Shown: positions 1-8,233, counted from the stretch's first letter. The stretch is 64,000 nucleotides of DNA from Acidimicrobiia bacterium (GCA_017577575.1 PKRG01000013.1:14292-78291), one strand, 5' to 3'. The notes: generated from the sequence alone by a model not told the origin. Made by a program: numbers and translations.

Positions 1-460
1 CGGAGATGTGGGGCCACGCCTCCTCGTCACCCCCGGGCATCATCGACGGGCCGTGGCGCGCGCCCTCCTCCCCGCCGGAGATGCCACAGCCGACGAAGCG
101 GATGCCGGCCTCGGTGAGGCGGCGAGTGCGCTCGATCGTGTCGGTGTAGAGGGAGTTGCCGCCGTCGATGACGATGTCACCGGGATCCAGGTGGGGGAGC
201 AGCTGGTCGATGACGGCGTCGACGGGGCGTCCCGCCGCCACCATCAGCACGACGCGGCGGGGGCGCTCCAGCGAGGCGACGAGGTCGGCGACCGAGTGGA
301 AGGGGACGATGTCGGGGCGGTCGCCCTCCCCGGCCGCGAACTCATCGGTGACGGAGGTGGTGCGGTTGTAGACGGAAACGGTGGCTCCGTGATCGGCGAA
401 GTTGAGAGCCAGGTTCTGGCCCATCACGCCCAGGCCGATCAGGCCGATGTCTGAGCTCAT
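1..460 (-). CDS. gnd: 6-phosphogluconate dehydrogenase, N-terminal part (runs off window)
   Basis: Oxidative pentose phosphate pathway enzyme that decarboxylates 6-phosphogluconate to ribulose 5-phosphate with reduction of NAD(P). The visible part is about 153 residues and starts MSSDIGLIGLGVMGQNLALN, a Rossmann nucleotide-binding motif (GLGVMG). It is followed by IDGGNSLYTDT and the family signature FVGCGISGGEEGARHGPS, which holds substrate-binding residues. The reading frame is open to the left edge, so the C-terminal helical domain lies outside the window. The ATG at 460 is preceded on the same strand by TACCGT ending 6 nt upstream, suggesting leaderless transcription. It is divergent from polyphosphate glucokinase, which also feeds glucose 6-phosphate metabolism. 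Family assignment is firm; the gnd versus gntZ-like subtype and cofactor preference cannot be decided from this fragment. Confidence 0.95.
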   Translation of the reverse strand, partial: MSSDIGLIGLGVMGQNLALNFADHGATVSVYNRTTSVTDEFAAGEGDRPDIVPFHSVADLVASLERPRRVVLMVAAGRPVDAVIDQLLPHLDPGDIVIDGGNSLYTDTIERTRRLTEAGIRFVGCGISGGEEGARHGPSMMPGGDEEAWPHIS

Positions 461-466
461 GGCCGT

Positions 467-472
467 ACGGTA
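467..472 (-). promoter_or_regulatory. -10 box of gnd
   Basis: TACCGT on the minus strand, 6 nt before the gnd ATG. It predicts a transcript starting at or next to the start codon. No convincing -35 box is seen. Confidence 0.45.
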
Positions 473-534
473 CCGCCGTCGGGCCCCGCCCGAATCGGGA
501 CCCTCGGCCGGCCACGATCGGCGAGGGAGTCTCG

Positions 535-540
535 TATCCT
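535..540 (+). promoter_or_regulatory. -10 box of ppgK
   Basis: TATCCT ends 6 nt before the ppgK ATG. No Shine-Dalgarno sequence lies between, which fits a leaderless mRNA. Confidence 0.45.
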
Positions 541-546
541 CGGGCC

Positions 547-1287
547 ATGCCTGTTCTCGGAATCGACATCGGCGGCTCGGGGATCAAGGCGAACGTCGTC
601 GATCTCGATCTGGGCGAGCCGGTCGGAAAGAGACTCAAGGTCGCCACGCCCCAGCCCTCCACCCCCGAGGCGGTGGCCGGGGCCGTCGCCGACCTGGTGA
701 AACGCTTCGACGTCGACGGCCCCATCGGATGCACCTTCCCCGCCGTGGTCCTCGACGGCGTCACGATGACCGCCGCCAACGTCGACGAGTCCTGGATCGG
801 CACCGACGCCGCCGCCCTGTTCCGGGAGGCCCTCGGCCGCCCGGTGACCGTGGTGAACGACGCCGACGCCGCCGGGCTGGCGGAGATGTCGTACGGGGCG
901 GGGAAGGGCCGGGAGGGGGTGGTCATCTGCCTGACTTTCGGCACCGGCATCGGCAGCGCCCTGTTCACCCACGGGGTCCTCGTCCCCAACACCGAGTTCG
1001 GGCACCTCCACTTCCGCGGCTTCGAGTCGGTCGAGGACTGGGCGGCCGCCAGCGCCCGCGACCGCGAGAAGCTCTCGTGGGAGGAGTGGGGGAGCCGGGT
1101 CGACGAGTACCTGCGGTACCTCGAGAGGATCTTCACTCCCGACCTCATGATCATCGGCGGCGGTGTCAGCCGGCGCTTCGACCAGTTCGCCGACTACATC
1201 CACACACGTTGTGAGGTGGTGCCGGCCAAGCTGCGCAACGAGGCGGGCATCGTCGGGGCGGCGATGGCCGCTGCGGCGGCGAAATGA
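547..1287 (+). CDS. ppgK: polyphosphate glucokinase (ROK family)
   Basis: Cytosolic kinase that phosphorylates glucose to glucose 6-phosphate using inorganic polyphosphate (often also ATP). The 246-residue protein starts with the ROK phosphate-binding loop GIDIGGSGIK and has the VVNDADAAGLAE segment, where the Asp of NDAD is the catalytic base. The second phosphate motif is LTFGTGIGSAL. The C-terminal GHLHFRG...LSWEEWGSRVDEYLRYLE...PDLMIIGGGVS block is the arrangement of the actinobacterial polyphosphate-dependent subgroup, not of generic ROK sugar kinases or repressors. There is no HTH domain. The ATG at 547 follows a -10-like hexamer. The stop overlaps the next gene (ATGA), so the two are probably co-transcribed. 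It is divergent from gnd, fitting shared glucose 6-phosphate supply. Confidence 0.93.
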   Translation: MPVLGIDIGGSGIKANVVDLDLGEPVGKRLKVATPQPSTPEAVAGAVADLVKRFDVDGPIGCTFPAVVLDGVTMTAANVDESWIGTDAAALFREALGRPVTVVNDADAAGLAEMSYGAGKGREGVVICLTFGTGIGSALFTHGVLVPNTEFGHLHFRGFESVEDWAAASARDREKLSWEEWGSRVDEYLRYLERIFTPDLMIIGGGVSRRFDQFADYIHTRCEVVPAKLRNEAGIVGAAMAAAAAK

Positions 1288-2426
1288 CCTCCCCCCGGCC
1301 GCGCTTTTTCGACACCCGCGCCGCCTACATCCTCTTCGCCAACGCCACCACCGAGAAGGCGGTGGTCGCCGAGCGGGTGGGCCGGGAAGTCGACTACCTC
1401 CATCCCCGGCCGCCAGGCCTGCGCGTCTTCGACGCCGGGATGGGCGACGCCTCCGTGCTCACCCAAGTGCTGCGGAAGATGCACACGGTGTTCCCCCACA
1501 TCCCCTGGACGGTGGTCGGCAAGGAGATAAGCATCGAAGACGTCCGCCAGGCGTTGGTGAAGCTCCCAGACCGCTTCTACGAGCACCCGGAGATGGTGTT
1601 CGTGGTCACCAACATGCGCTTCCGGGAAGCGACCCGGCTGTGCCCCGACGACGCCTCCCGTCTCCGGTGGCGGGACATCCCGCTCGTGGGAAGCACTGCC
1701 CACGAGTTCGCCTCCCAGATCCAGGACCTGCTGGAGGTCCTGGCCGACGACTGGGAGGTGACGACCAGTGCCAAGACGGGCAACCCGATGTACGTGCACC
1801 CGGCGGTGGTGGTCATCTACCGGGCCGACCACGAGTTCATCCTCCGCTCCCTGATCCCCGATCCCGACGGCCCGCCTCCGGAGTACGACCTCGTGATCGC
1901 TGCCCAGCCCTACCGGGCGGCGGCGCCGCTGGAGTCGAAGGTCCGCAACGTCGTCGCCCCGCTGGCTGCGTCGCTGCGGCCCGGTGGCCGCCTGATCGGG
2001 ATCCACTCGACCGGGCGCGACCCCGCCCTCGAGATAATCCGCCAGGTCTGGCCCGACGAGAACCCGTTCATCCACGGAGCGAAGGAGATCACCGACGAGC
2101 TCCGCCGCCAGGTCGACGACCCCGGCCTGGAGGTGGTGCCTCTCGGCGGAGAAGACGCCAAGTTCCGCTTCGAGATGCACTACCTGCCGTCGGAGGGTTC
2201 CGAGCACATCGGGACCTCGTCGGTGCTGGCGACCTGGAACGCCGCCGCCTATGTCGCCCAGATCGACGAGAAGCGCCTCAGCGAGGCGATGCACAGCGGC
2301 GCCTGGGAAGACGCCGTGCGCCGGGTGATGGAGCGCGAGCCCCGCATCTGGTTCGAGGACGAGGCCTACGTGATCGTCCGGCGCGATCAGGAAGTGGCGA
2401 ACTCGGCGAACGCCGCCACCGACTGA
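1284..2426 (+). CDS. class I SAM-dependent methyltransferase-like protein
   Basis: A 380-residue soluble protein with no signal peptide or membrane segment. Residues about 45-56 read LRVFDAGMGDAS, resembling methyltransferase motif I (the SAM-binding glycine loop). A VVGKEISIEDVRQAL segment follows where motif II would place an acidic ribose-binding residue, and PPPEYDLVIAAQPYRA...LAASLRPGGRLIGIHSTGRD resembles motifs IV to VI of small-molecule methyltransferases. The substrate cannot be inferred. The start overlaps the ppgK stop (ATGA), suggesting translational coupling. The 3' end overlaps the convergent hflX gene by 40 bp. The catalytic fold is inferred from motif order only; a non-catalytic member is possible. 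Confidence 0.6.
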   Translation: MTSPRPRFFDTRAAYILFANATTEKAVVAERVGREVDYLHPRPPGLRVFDAGMGDASVLTQVLRKMHTVFPHIPWTVVGKEISIEDVRQALVKLPDRFYEHPEMVFVVTNMRFREATRLCPDDASRLRWRDIPLVGSTAHEFASQIQDLLEVLADDWEVTTSAKTGNPMYVHPAVVVIYRADHEFILRSLIPDPDGPPPEYDLVIAAQPYRAAAPLESKVRNVVAPLAASLRPGGRLIGIHSTGRDPALEIIRQVWPDENPFIHGAKEITDELRRQVDDPGLEVVPLGGEDAKFRFEMHYLPSEGSEHIGTSSVLATWNAAAYVAQIDEKRLSEAMHSGAWEDAVRRVMEREPRIWFEDEAYVIVRRDQEVANSANAATD

Positions 2427-3700
2427 GGCGGGAGCCGCACGTCGATGAGCGTCCCCTCGTCCTCGTGCTTGACCGCCACCACCTCGCCCAGCCGGTAGGC
2501 GGAGGCGACGACGTCGCCCCGGTCGTAGGGGATCTGCAGGTGGACCAGTGTGGTCCGGTTGGACAGGGCATCGGCGATCGCCGCCCGCAACTCCTCGATC
2601 CCCTCGCCTTCCCGGGCGGAGATGAAAAGGGCATCCGGGTACAGCTCCCGGAGCCGGCGGACCGCCACTTCGTCGGCGATGTCGATCTTGTTGAACACGA
2701 GGAGCTCGGGGACCTCGTGGGCCTCGATCTCGACCAGCACCTCCCGCACCGCGGCGATCTGTCCCTGGGGGTCGGTGTCGGAGGCGTCGACCACGTGCAA
2801 CAGCAGGTCGGCCTCCTTCACCTCGACGAGGGTCGAGCGGAACGCCTCGACGAGATCATGGGGGAGGCGGCGGACGAAACCGACGGTGTCGGAGATGACC
2901 GCCTGCGGGCCCCCTTCCAGCGGGAGCTTCCGCACCGTGGCGTCGAGAGTCGAGAACAGCCGGTCCTGGGTGAGCACGTCGGCGTCGGTGAGGCGGTTGA
3001 GGAGCGTGGACTTGCCGGCGTTCGTGTAGCCGACCAGGGCGACGTGAGGCACCGCGTTGCGCTTGCGGGCCTTGCGTTGCGTCTCCAGCCGCCGGTTGAG
3101 CTCCTCCAGTTCCCGCTGGAGGCGGGTGATCCGCGCCTGGATGCGGCGCCGGTCCGTCTCCAGCTTGGTCTCACCGGGGCCGCGCTTGGCGCCGATGCCG
3201 CCCGCCTGCTGGCTCAGCTCCCGTCCCTTGCCGCGCAGCCTCGGCAGGTTGTAGCGGTACAGGGCCAGCTCCACCTGGAGTACGCCCTGGCGGGTGGTGG
3301 CGTTGGCGGCGAAGATGTCGAGGATCACCGCTTCGCGGTCGACCACGTCGCATTCGAAGACCTTCTGGAGGTTCCGCTGCTGGGCCGGGGTGAGGGGGTT
3401 GTCGAAGACCACCACGTCGATGTCCAGCGCCCGGGTGACCTCGGCCAGCTCGGCGGCCTTGCCCGAGCCGATGTAGGTGGCGGGGTCGATGCGGGCGCGT
3501 GTGACCAGTTCCGAGTCCACTGGATCGGAACCGGCGGTGTCGGTCAGCCGGGCCAGTTCGTCGAGCGAACGGCGCGCTTCTTCACGATCGTCTCCGGGCA
3601 GGACCACTCCGATGAGGAACGCCTTCTGGCGCGCCACCTCCAGGTCGGTGACGGTGGCGGTGAGGCGGCGGCCGGAGCGGCCGACGTGCGCTTCAGTCAT
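2387..3700 (-). CDS. hflX: ribosome-associated GTPase HflX
   Basis: GTPase that binds the 50S subunit and rescues or splits stalled ribosomes. The N-terminal HflX domain has the typical YIGSGKAAEL and VVFDNPLTPAQQRNL motifs and the linker RGPGETKLETDRR. A coiled-coil follows, then the G domain with G1 GYTNAGKST, G2 and switch region FSTLDATVRKL, G3 DTVGFVRRLP and G4 NKID. About 437 residues is normal length. The ATG at 3700 is chosen over a GTG two codons upstream because TGAAAT ends about 9 nt before the ATG, where a -10 box would place the transcript start. The end overlaps the convergent methyltransferase-like gene. Nothing links it functionally to its neighbours. Confidence 0.95.
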   Translation of the reverse strand: MTEAHVGRSGRRLTATVTDLEVARQKAFLIGVVLPGDDREEARRSLDELARLTDTAGSDPVDSELVTRARIDPATYIGSGKAAELAEVTRALDIDVVVFDNPLTPAQQRNLQKVFECDVVDREAVILDIFAANATTRQGVLQVELALYRYNLPRLRGKGRELSQQAGGIGAKRGPGETKLETDRRRIQARITRLQRELEELNRRLETQRKARKRNAVPHVALVGYTNAGKSTLLNRLTDADVLTQDRLFSTLDATVRKLPLEGGPQAVISDTVGFVRRLPHDLVEAFRSTLVEVKEADLLLHVVDASDTDPQGQIAAVREVLVEIEAHEVPELLVFNKIDIADEVAVRRLRELYPDALFISAREGEGIEELRAAIADALSNRTTLVHLQIPYDRGDVVASAYRLGEVVAVKHEDEGTLIDVRLPPQSVAAFAEFATS

Positions 3701-3771
3701 GTGCACCCGATTTCAACACCGGGCGGCGGCGGGGGCTTCCGAATATCTGCCCCCCGGGATCGGTCGACCGG

Positions 3772-4062
3772 TCAGAGGTACTGGCCTTCACTCTCGACGT
3801 GGTCCAACTCCTCTTCGGCGATGATCTGCGATTCTCGCACTGCGATGACCGGTTTGCCGGTGGGAGGCCAAATGAAACGCCAGGCTCCGGTCGGCACCGC
3901 CCAGAAGCGCTGGCCGGTGGATACGTCGATCAGGGTGAGCGCGTCGTTGCCGTCCCGGGTGCCGACCGGCACCAGCAGCCCGGACTTGGTGACCGACTCC
4001 TCGGGTGGCACGCCGACCCGCCAGCCACCCATGACCTTGAAACCGTTCTTCTTCTGGGACAT
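3772..4062 (-). CDS. small conserved-looking hypothetical protein
   Basis: A 96-residue protein, MSQKKNGFKVMGGWRVGVPP..., that I do not recognise. It has no transmembrane segment or signal peptide. Several Trp and aromatic residues (GQRFWAVPTGAWRFIWPP) and an acidic tail EEELDHVESEGQYL suggest a small folded beta-rich protein. Codons show the high GC third position of surrounding genes and the frame has a clean ATG start. On its strand a GAGAAT sequence lies about 8 nt upstream. It stands alone between hflX and the divergent malic enzyme gene. Function unknown. Confidence 0.6.
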   Translation of the reverse strand: MSQKKNGFKVMGGWRVGVPPEESVTKSGLLVPVGTRDGNDALTLIDVSTGQRFWAVPTGAWRFIWPPTGKPVIAVRESQIIAEEELDHVESEGQYL

Positions 4063-4148
4063 CGATCAGGATTCTCGCAGGACCGCGCCACGACGGCGAT
4101 TCGGGGAGCCGCCGCCGCCACGGGACACGACCAGTAGCATCGGAGGCG

Positions 4149-6428
4149 ATGGTCGACACCCACCCCTTCTCGGAAGCTCTCGAATACCACGAGCGTCCCC
4201 GACCCGGCAAGCTCGAGGTCCGGGCCACCAAGGCCACCGCCACCCAGGCCGACCTGAGTCTCGCCTACACCCCCGGAGTCGCCGAGCCGTGCCGAGTCAT
4301 CGCCCAGGACCCAGAGGCGGCGTTCCGCTACACCAACCGCGGCAACCTCGTCGCCGTCGTCTCCAACGGCTCGGCCGTGCTCGGCCTGGGCGACATCGGC
4401 CCCCTCGCCTCCAAGCCGGTGATGGAGGGCAAGGGTGTCCTGTTCAAGCGCTTCGCCGACATCGACGTCTACGACATCGAAGTCGACGCCAAAGACCCCG
4501 AAGACATCATCCGCTTCTGCGAGATGCTCGCCCCCACCGTCGGCGGCATCAACCTCGAGGACATCAAGGCACCGATGTGCTTCGAGATAGAGCAGACCCT
4601 CCAGGAGCGGCTGGACATCCCCGTCTTCCACGACGACCAGCACGGGACGGCGATCATCGCCGGCGCCGGGTTCCTCAACGCCCTGGACCTCACCGGCCGC
4701 AAGCCGGAGGACGTCAAGGTCGTGTTCAGCGGGGCCGGGGCGGCCGGCATCGCCACCGCCCGCTTCTTCGTCTCGCTGGGCGTCCGCCCCGAGAACACGC
4801 TCATGGTCGACTCGAAGGGCGTGATCCACTCCGGACGCACCGACCTCACCGAGACCAAGCTCGAGTTCGTGCGGGACACCGACGCCCGCACCCTCGCCGA
4901 CGCCCTGGTGGGAGCCGACGCCTTCGTGGGTGTGTCGATCGGCGGGTGCGTGACTCCCGACATGCTCCGCACGATGGCTCCCGACCCGATCGTCTTCGCC
5001 CTCGCCAACCCCGACCCGGAGATCCCCTACGACGAGGCCCGGGAGGCTCGCCCCGACGCCATCGTGGCCACGGGGCGGTCCGACTACCCCAATCAGGTCA
5101 ACAACGTGTTGGGCTTCCCGTTCATCTTCCGGGGAGCCCTGGACGTGCGCGCCAAGGCGGTGACGGAGGGGATGAAGGTGGCGGCGGCCCGGGCGTTGGC
5201 CGAGCTGGCGAGGGAGCCGGTTCCCGACGCGGTGCTGCGGGCGTACAGCCTGGAGCGGCTGCAGTTCGGCCGCGACTACATCATCCCCAAGCCATTCGAC
5301 CCCCGGGTCCTGGTGAGGGTGGCGCCCGCCGTGGCCCTGGCCGCCAGCCAGGAGGGCGTGGCCCGGAGCCCGCTCGAAGACGTCGAGGCCTACCGGGAGT
5401 CGCTGCGAGCCCGCTTCCAGGCGTCGCACAGCCTGATCACCACCGTGACCGCCAAGGCCCGGACCCAGCCCATGCGGGTGGCGTACCCCCACGGGCACGA
5501 CCTCCGCATCATCCGCGCCGCCCGGCGCGTCCTCGACGAAGGCATCGCCATCCCGGTGCTCGTCGGCGACGTCGGGCTGATGAAGGAGCTGGCGAGCGAG
5601 GCGGGCATCTCTCTCGAGGGGATCGAGATGGTCGACCCCAACACCCAGGAAGAGACCCGGCGCCGGTATGCGGCCACCCTCGAGGAGCTGCGTCGCCACA
5701 AGGGCATCTCCCTGCAGGAGGCGCAGCGGTGGGTGCTCGACCCCAACATGTACTCGTGTCTGATGGCCCGCGAGGGCGCCGTCGACGCGGTACTCGGCGG
5801 CCTCACCACCTTCTACGCCGAGACCATCCGCCCGGCCCTGCAGGTCCTGCGGGTGGAGGAGGGGCGGACGATCGTCTCCTCCCTCTACGTGGTGGTGATC
5901 GGGGGGAAGTCGTACTTCTTCACCGACTGCGCCGTGAACATCGAGCCGACCGCCGAGCAGCTGGTCGAGATCGCCGAGGCCGCCGTCGACATCGCCCAGC
6001 GCCAGTTCGACCGGGAGCCGCGGGTCGGCTTCATCAGCTACTCGGACTTCGGCTCGGCGGGCGGCGAGGAGCCGGCCCGTGTCCGCAAGGCGGTGGAGAT
6101 GTTCCGCCAGCGGCACCCCGACATCCCCGCCGACGGGGAGATGCAGGCCGGCACCGCCGTCGTCGACGAGCTGCTCCGCCGTCGCCGCCCCGACGGCCCG
6201 CTGGAGCGGGCCCCCAACGTGCTCGTCTTCCCCAACCTGACCGCCGCCAACGCCTCTTACCAGCTTCTCAACCGCATCGCCGGGGCGGAGGTGATCGGGC
6301 CGATCCTGTCCGGCCTGTCGAAGTCGGTCCACGTCCTGCAGCGGGACGCCGAGGTGACCGACGTCGTCAACCTCACGGCGGTGGCGGTGGCCGACGCCCA
6401 TCGTCGCCGGCGAGCCAAGGCGCTTTGA
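4149..6428 (+). CDS. maeB: NADP-type malic enzyme fused to phosphotransacetylase-like domain
   Basis: Oxidative decarboxylation of malate to pyruvate with NAD(P)H formation. The 759-residue length is that of MaeB multidomain enzymes. The malic domain begins with the LSLAYTPGVAEPCR motif (catalytic Tyr) and continues through GDIGPLASKPVMEGK, INLEDIKAP and FHDDQHGTA (metal ligands). The NAD(P)-binding domain has VVFSGAGAAGIATARFF and ends with LANPDPEI and NQVNNVLGFPFIFRGALD. Residues about 430-759 form the phosphate acetyl/butyryltransferase-like domain (AYPHGHDLRIIRAARRV...), usually a regulatory acetyl-CoA sensor rather than an active enzyme. TAGCAT ends 8 nt before the ATG. It links malate to the pyruvate and 2-oxoacid enzymes encoded later in the window. 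Confidence 0.95.
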   Translation: MVDTHPFSEALEYHERPRPGKLEVRATKATATQADLSLAYTPGVAEPCRVIAQDPEAAFRYTNRGNLVAVVSNGSAVLGLGDIGPLASKPVMEGKGVLFKRFADIDVYDIEVDAKDPEDIIRFCEMLAPTVGGINLEDIKAPMCFEIEQTLQERLDIPVFHDDQHGTAIIAGAGFLNALDLTGRKPEDVKVVFSGAGAAGIATARFFVSLGVRPENTLMVDSKGVIHSGRTDLTETKLEFVRDTDARTLADALVGADAFVGVSIGGCVTPDMLRTMAPDPIVFALANPDPEIPYDEAREARPDAIVATGRSDYPNQVNNVLGFPFIFRGALDVRAKAVTEGMKVAAARALAELAREPVPDAVLRAYSLERLQFGRDYIIPKPFDPRVLVRVAPAVALAASQEGVARSPLEDVEAYRESLRARFQASHSLITTVTAKARTQPMRVAYPHGHDLRIIRAARRVLDEGIAIPVLVGDVGLMKELASEAGISLEGIEMVDPNTQEETRRRYAATLEELRRHKGISLQEAQRWVLDPNMYSCLMAREGAVDAVLGGLTTFYAETIRPALQVLRVEEGRTIVSSLYVVVIGGKSYFFTDCAVNIEPTAEQLVEIAEAAVDIAQRQFDREPRVGFISYSDFGSAGGEEPARVRKAVEMFRQRHPDIPADGEMQAGTAVVDELLRRRRPDGPLERAPNVLVFPNLTAANASYQLLNRIAGAEVIGPILSGLSKSVHVLQRDAEVTDVVNLTAVAVADAHRRRRAKAL

Positions 6429-6450
6429 CCCCCGTCGGGGTCGTGGCCGC

Positions 6451-7701
6451 ATGAGGATCGCGGTCATGTGCGGTGGGACCCGCGGCGACGTCCAACCGTA
6501 CGTCGCCCTCGCCGACCACCTCGCCGGACGCGGCCACGAGGTGCTCATCGCCACCCATGAGCCGTTCCGCCAGATGGCCGAGGCCCGCGGCCTGGAGTTC
6601 TTCGGCCTCCCCGGCGACCCCCGCCAGGAAATACAGACCGAGCGAGGGCGCCAGCTGGTGGCCTCACAGAGGGCCTCGCTGCGGTTCGTCAGGCAGCTCT
6701 CCGAGCTCATCGAGCCGTGGCTCGAGACCCTCCTCCAGCGGATCCTTCCCCTCTGCGAGGCCGCCGACCTGGTCGTGTACTCGCCCCTCGCCTTCCTGGC
6801 GTGGCATGCGGCCGCGGCGACCGGCACGGAGACGGTGCTCGCCGCCCTCCAGCCCTACGCTCCCACCAGGGAGTTCCCGACGGTGGTGCTCGGCGGGCGG
6901 AGCCTGGGGCGCACGCTCAACCTCGCCTCCCACTACGTCGCCGAAGGGCTGGCGTGGTGGTCGGTGCGCCGAACCGTCGAGCGCCTGCGGGTGGAAGCGC
7001 TGGGGCTGGCGCCGCTCGGCTGGCGGGGCTCCGGCCCGCACCTGCGGGCCCAGGGTGAGCCGCATCTGTTCGGGTACTCCCGTCACTTGGTCGCCAAGCC
7101 CGCCGATTGGGGGCCGGCCCACCACGTCACCGGTTACTGGTTCCTGGAGCCGGCCGAGGGGCTCGCCGCCGACCTGGAGGATTTCATCTCCTCGGGGGAG
7201 CCGCCCGTCTACGTCGGCTTCGGCTCGATGAGCACCGCCGACGCGTCGCGCACCGCCGAGATCGTCGTGGAAGCGACCCGGCGGGCCGGTCTCCGGGCGG
7301 TGATGTCGAGGGGATGGGGAGGGCTGAGCCCCGGGGAGCTGGACGACCGGGTGTTCGTCGTCGACGAGACCCCCCACGGCCTCCTGTTCCCGAAGATGTC
7401 TGCGGTGGTCCACCACGGCGGGGCGGGGACGACCGGGGCGGCGCTGCGGGCCGGGGTCCCGCAGGTGGTGGTGCCGTTCCTCGCCGACCAGGCGTTCTGG
7501 GGGTCCCGGGTCGCTTCGGTCGGGGCGGGCCCCTCGCCGATCCCCCAGCGGAGGCTGTCGGTGGAGACGCTCGAGCTCGCCTTGCGAGAGGTCACGGGCG
7601 ACGCGTCCTACCGGGGCGCGGCCGCCGCGATCGGCACCCTCGTCAGGAACGAGGACGGGCTAGGAGCCGCGGCGGCCGTCATCGAGTCGACGATGGGCTG
7701 A
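6451..7701 (+). CDS. GT1-family glycosyltransferase (UGT/MGT type)
   Basis: Transfers a sugar from a nucleotide-sugar to a lipid or small hydrophobic acceptor. The 416-residue protein has the GT-B N-terminal motif MRIAVMCGGTRGDVQPYVALADHLAGRGHEV. This is the sterol-glucosyltransferase/antibiotic-glycosyltransferase type of N-terminus, with GTRGDVQP as its hallmark. The C-terminal donor site is VYVGFGSM...HHGGAGTTGAALRAGVPQVVVPFLADQAFW, containing the conserved HGGAGT loop and the terminal Asp-Gln pair. The start lies 22 nt downstream of maeB on the same strand, so the two may share a transcript. The acceptor could be a sterol-like, carotenoid or polyketide molecule; the sequence does not decide. 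Confidence 0.85.
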   Translation: MRIAVMCGGTRGDVQPYVALADHLAGRGHEVLIATHEPFRQMAEARGLEFFGLPGDPRQEIQTERGRQLVASQRASLRFVRQLSELIEPWLETLLQRILPLCEAADLVVYSPLAFLAWHAAAATGTETVLAALQPYAPTREFPTVVLGGRSLGRTLNLASHYVAEGLAWWSVRRTVERLRVEALGLAPLGWRGSGPHLRAQGEPHLFGYSRHLVAKPADWGPAHHVTGYWFLEPAEGLAADLEDFISSGEPPVYVGFGSMSTADASRTAEIVVEATRRAGLRAVMSRGWGGLSPGELDDRVFVVDETPHGLLFPKMSAVVHHGGAGTTGAALRAGVPQVVVPFLADQAFWGSRVASVGAGPSPIPQRRLSVETLELALREVTGDASYRGAAAAIGTLVRNEDGLGAAAAVIESTMG

Positions 7702-7741
7702 GGCCCACCGGCCGCCGCGGCTTTCGCAGACGAGGGCGTGG

Positions 7742-7838
7742 TGGCGGAGGCGGACGGGAATCGAACCCGCCAGGGACACTCGAATGCCCCTCATCGGTTT
7801 TGAAGACCGAGGAGCCCACCAGGTGCTCTCACGCCTCC
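7742..7838 (-). tRNA. selC: tRNA-Sec (anticodon UCA)
   Basis: A 97-nt tRNA that inserts selenocysteine at recoded UGA codons. The acceptor stem is GGAGGCG with CGCCTCC, then discriminator G and an encoded CCA end. The D arm is GAGC...GCTC with a long loop. The anticodon stem TCGGT/ACCGA encloses loop CTTCAAA, giving anticodon TCA (plus-strand TGA at 7801-7803). The extra arm is long (GGGGCA pairs with TGTCCC), and the T arm is GCGGG-TTCGATT-CCCGT. A UCA anticodon with a class-II-size variable arm is diagnostic. The eighth acceptor pair is not Watson-Crick (U opposite C). The selA, selB and selD genes are not in this window. Confidence 0.93.
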
Positions 7839-7848
7839 GATCCGAGCG

Positions 7849-7854
7849 TATACC
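7849..7854 (+). promoter_or_regulatory. -10 box for the gene at 7864
   Basis: TATACC ends 9 nt before the ATG at 7864, immediately outside the divergent tRNA-Sec gene. It favours the ATG over the GTG at 7855. Confidence 0.4.
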
Positions 7855-7863
7855 GTGGGTGAG

Positions 7864-8205
7864 ATGACGGGAAAGCTCACGGTCGACACCTTCGGTGAGC
7901 GCCGAGAGTGGACGGCAGACGAGCTGGCGTCACTCGCCTGCGGTGGGCGCCTGCGGGTCTCCGAGGTCGTCGCCGATCATCCCCGGGCCACCCACGCCAC
8001 CTTCTCGTCGCGCGACGGCTATCGGGCCTCCATCCCCCTCGGCGTCGCCCGTCGCCAGGGGGTGCTCTTCCTCCAGGCCGACGGGTCGATCCGCCTCCGG
8101 GTGGAGGACGGGGCCACCCTGTGCTGGAACGTGAAGGACCTGGGGGAGGTGCGGCTCACCGTCGGCGCGGAGCCGGACTCGGTCCCGGAGAATCCCGTTC
8201 ATTGA
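7864..8205 (+). CDS. small molybdopterin-oxidoreductase-domain-like protein
   Basis: A 113-residue protein whose central and C-terminal parts resemble a fragment of the sulfite-oxidase-type molybdopterin domain: ATFSSRDGYRASIPL, then RLRV, then CWNVKDLGEVRLTVG. In the full-length enzymes the corresponding segments read like SADGYSESLPL and GMKNVKWLTRIEVV. The protein is too short to hold the complete cofactor pocket, and the usual cofactor-ligating Cys region is not visible. It may therefore be a stand-alone structural relative rather than an enzyme. The start is set by TATACC 9 nt upstream; a GTG three codons earlier is possible. It is divergent from tRNA-Sec. Function uncertain. Confidence 0.6.
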   Translation: MTGKLTVDTFGERREWTADELASLACGGRLRVSEVVADHPRATHATFSSRDGYRASIPLGVARRQGVLFLQADGSIRLRVEDGATLCWNVKDLGEVRLTVGAEPDSVPENPVH

Positions 8206-8216
8206 CGGGCCACCGG

Positions 8217-8222
8217 TAACCT
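8217..8222 (+). promoter_or_regulatory. -10 box of HTH gene
   Basis: TAACCT ends 11 nt before the ATG at 8234. No ribosome-binding sequence is seen in the gap. Confidence 0.35.
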
Positions 8223-8233
8223 TTCCCCCGAAC

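Noticed and set aside
1163..6454. Very long open frames in alternative frames and on the opposite strand across most of the window
   Set aside because: They run through well-supported genes in a shifted frame, are built of Arg/Pro/Gly/Ala-rich nonsense and match no family. They are the expected effect of a very high GC genome with few stop codons.
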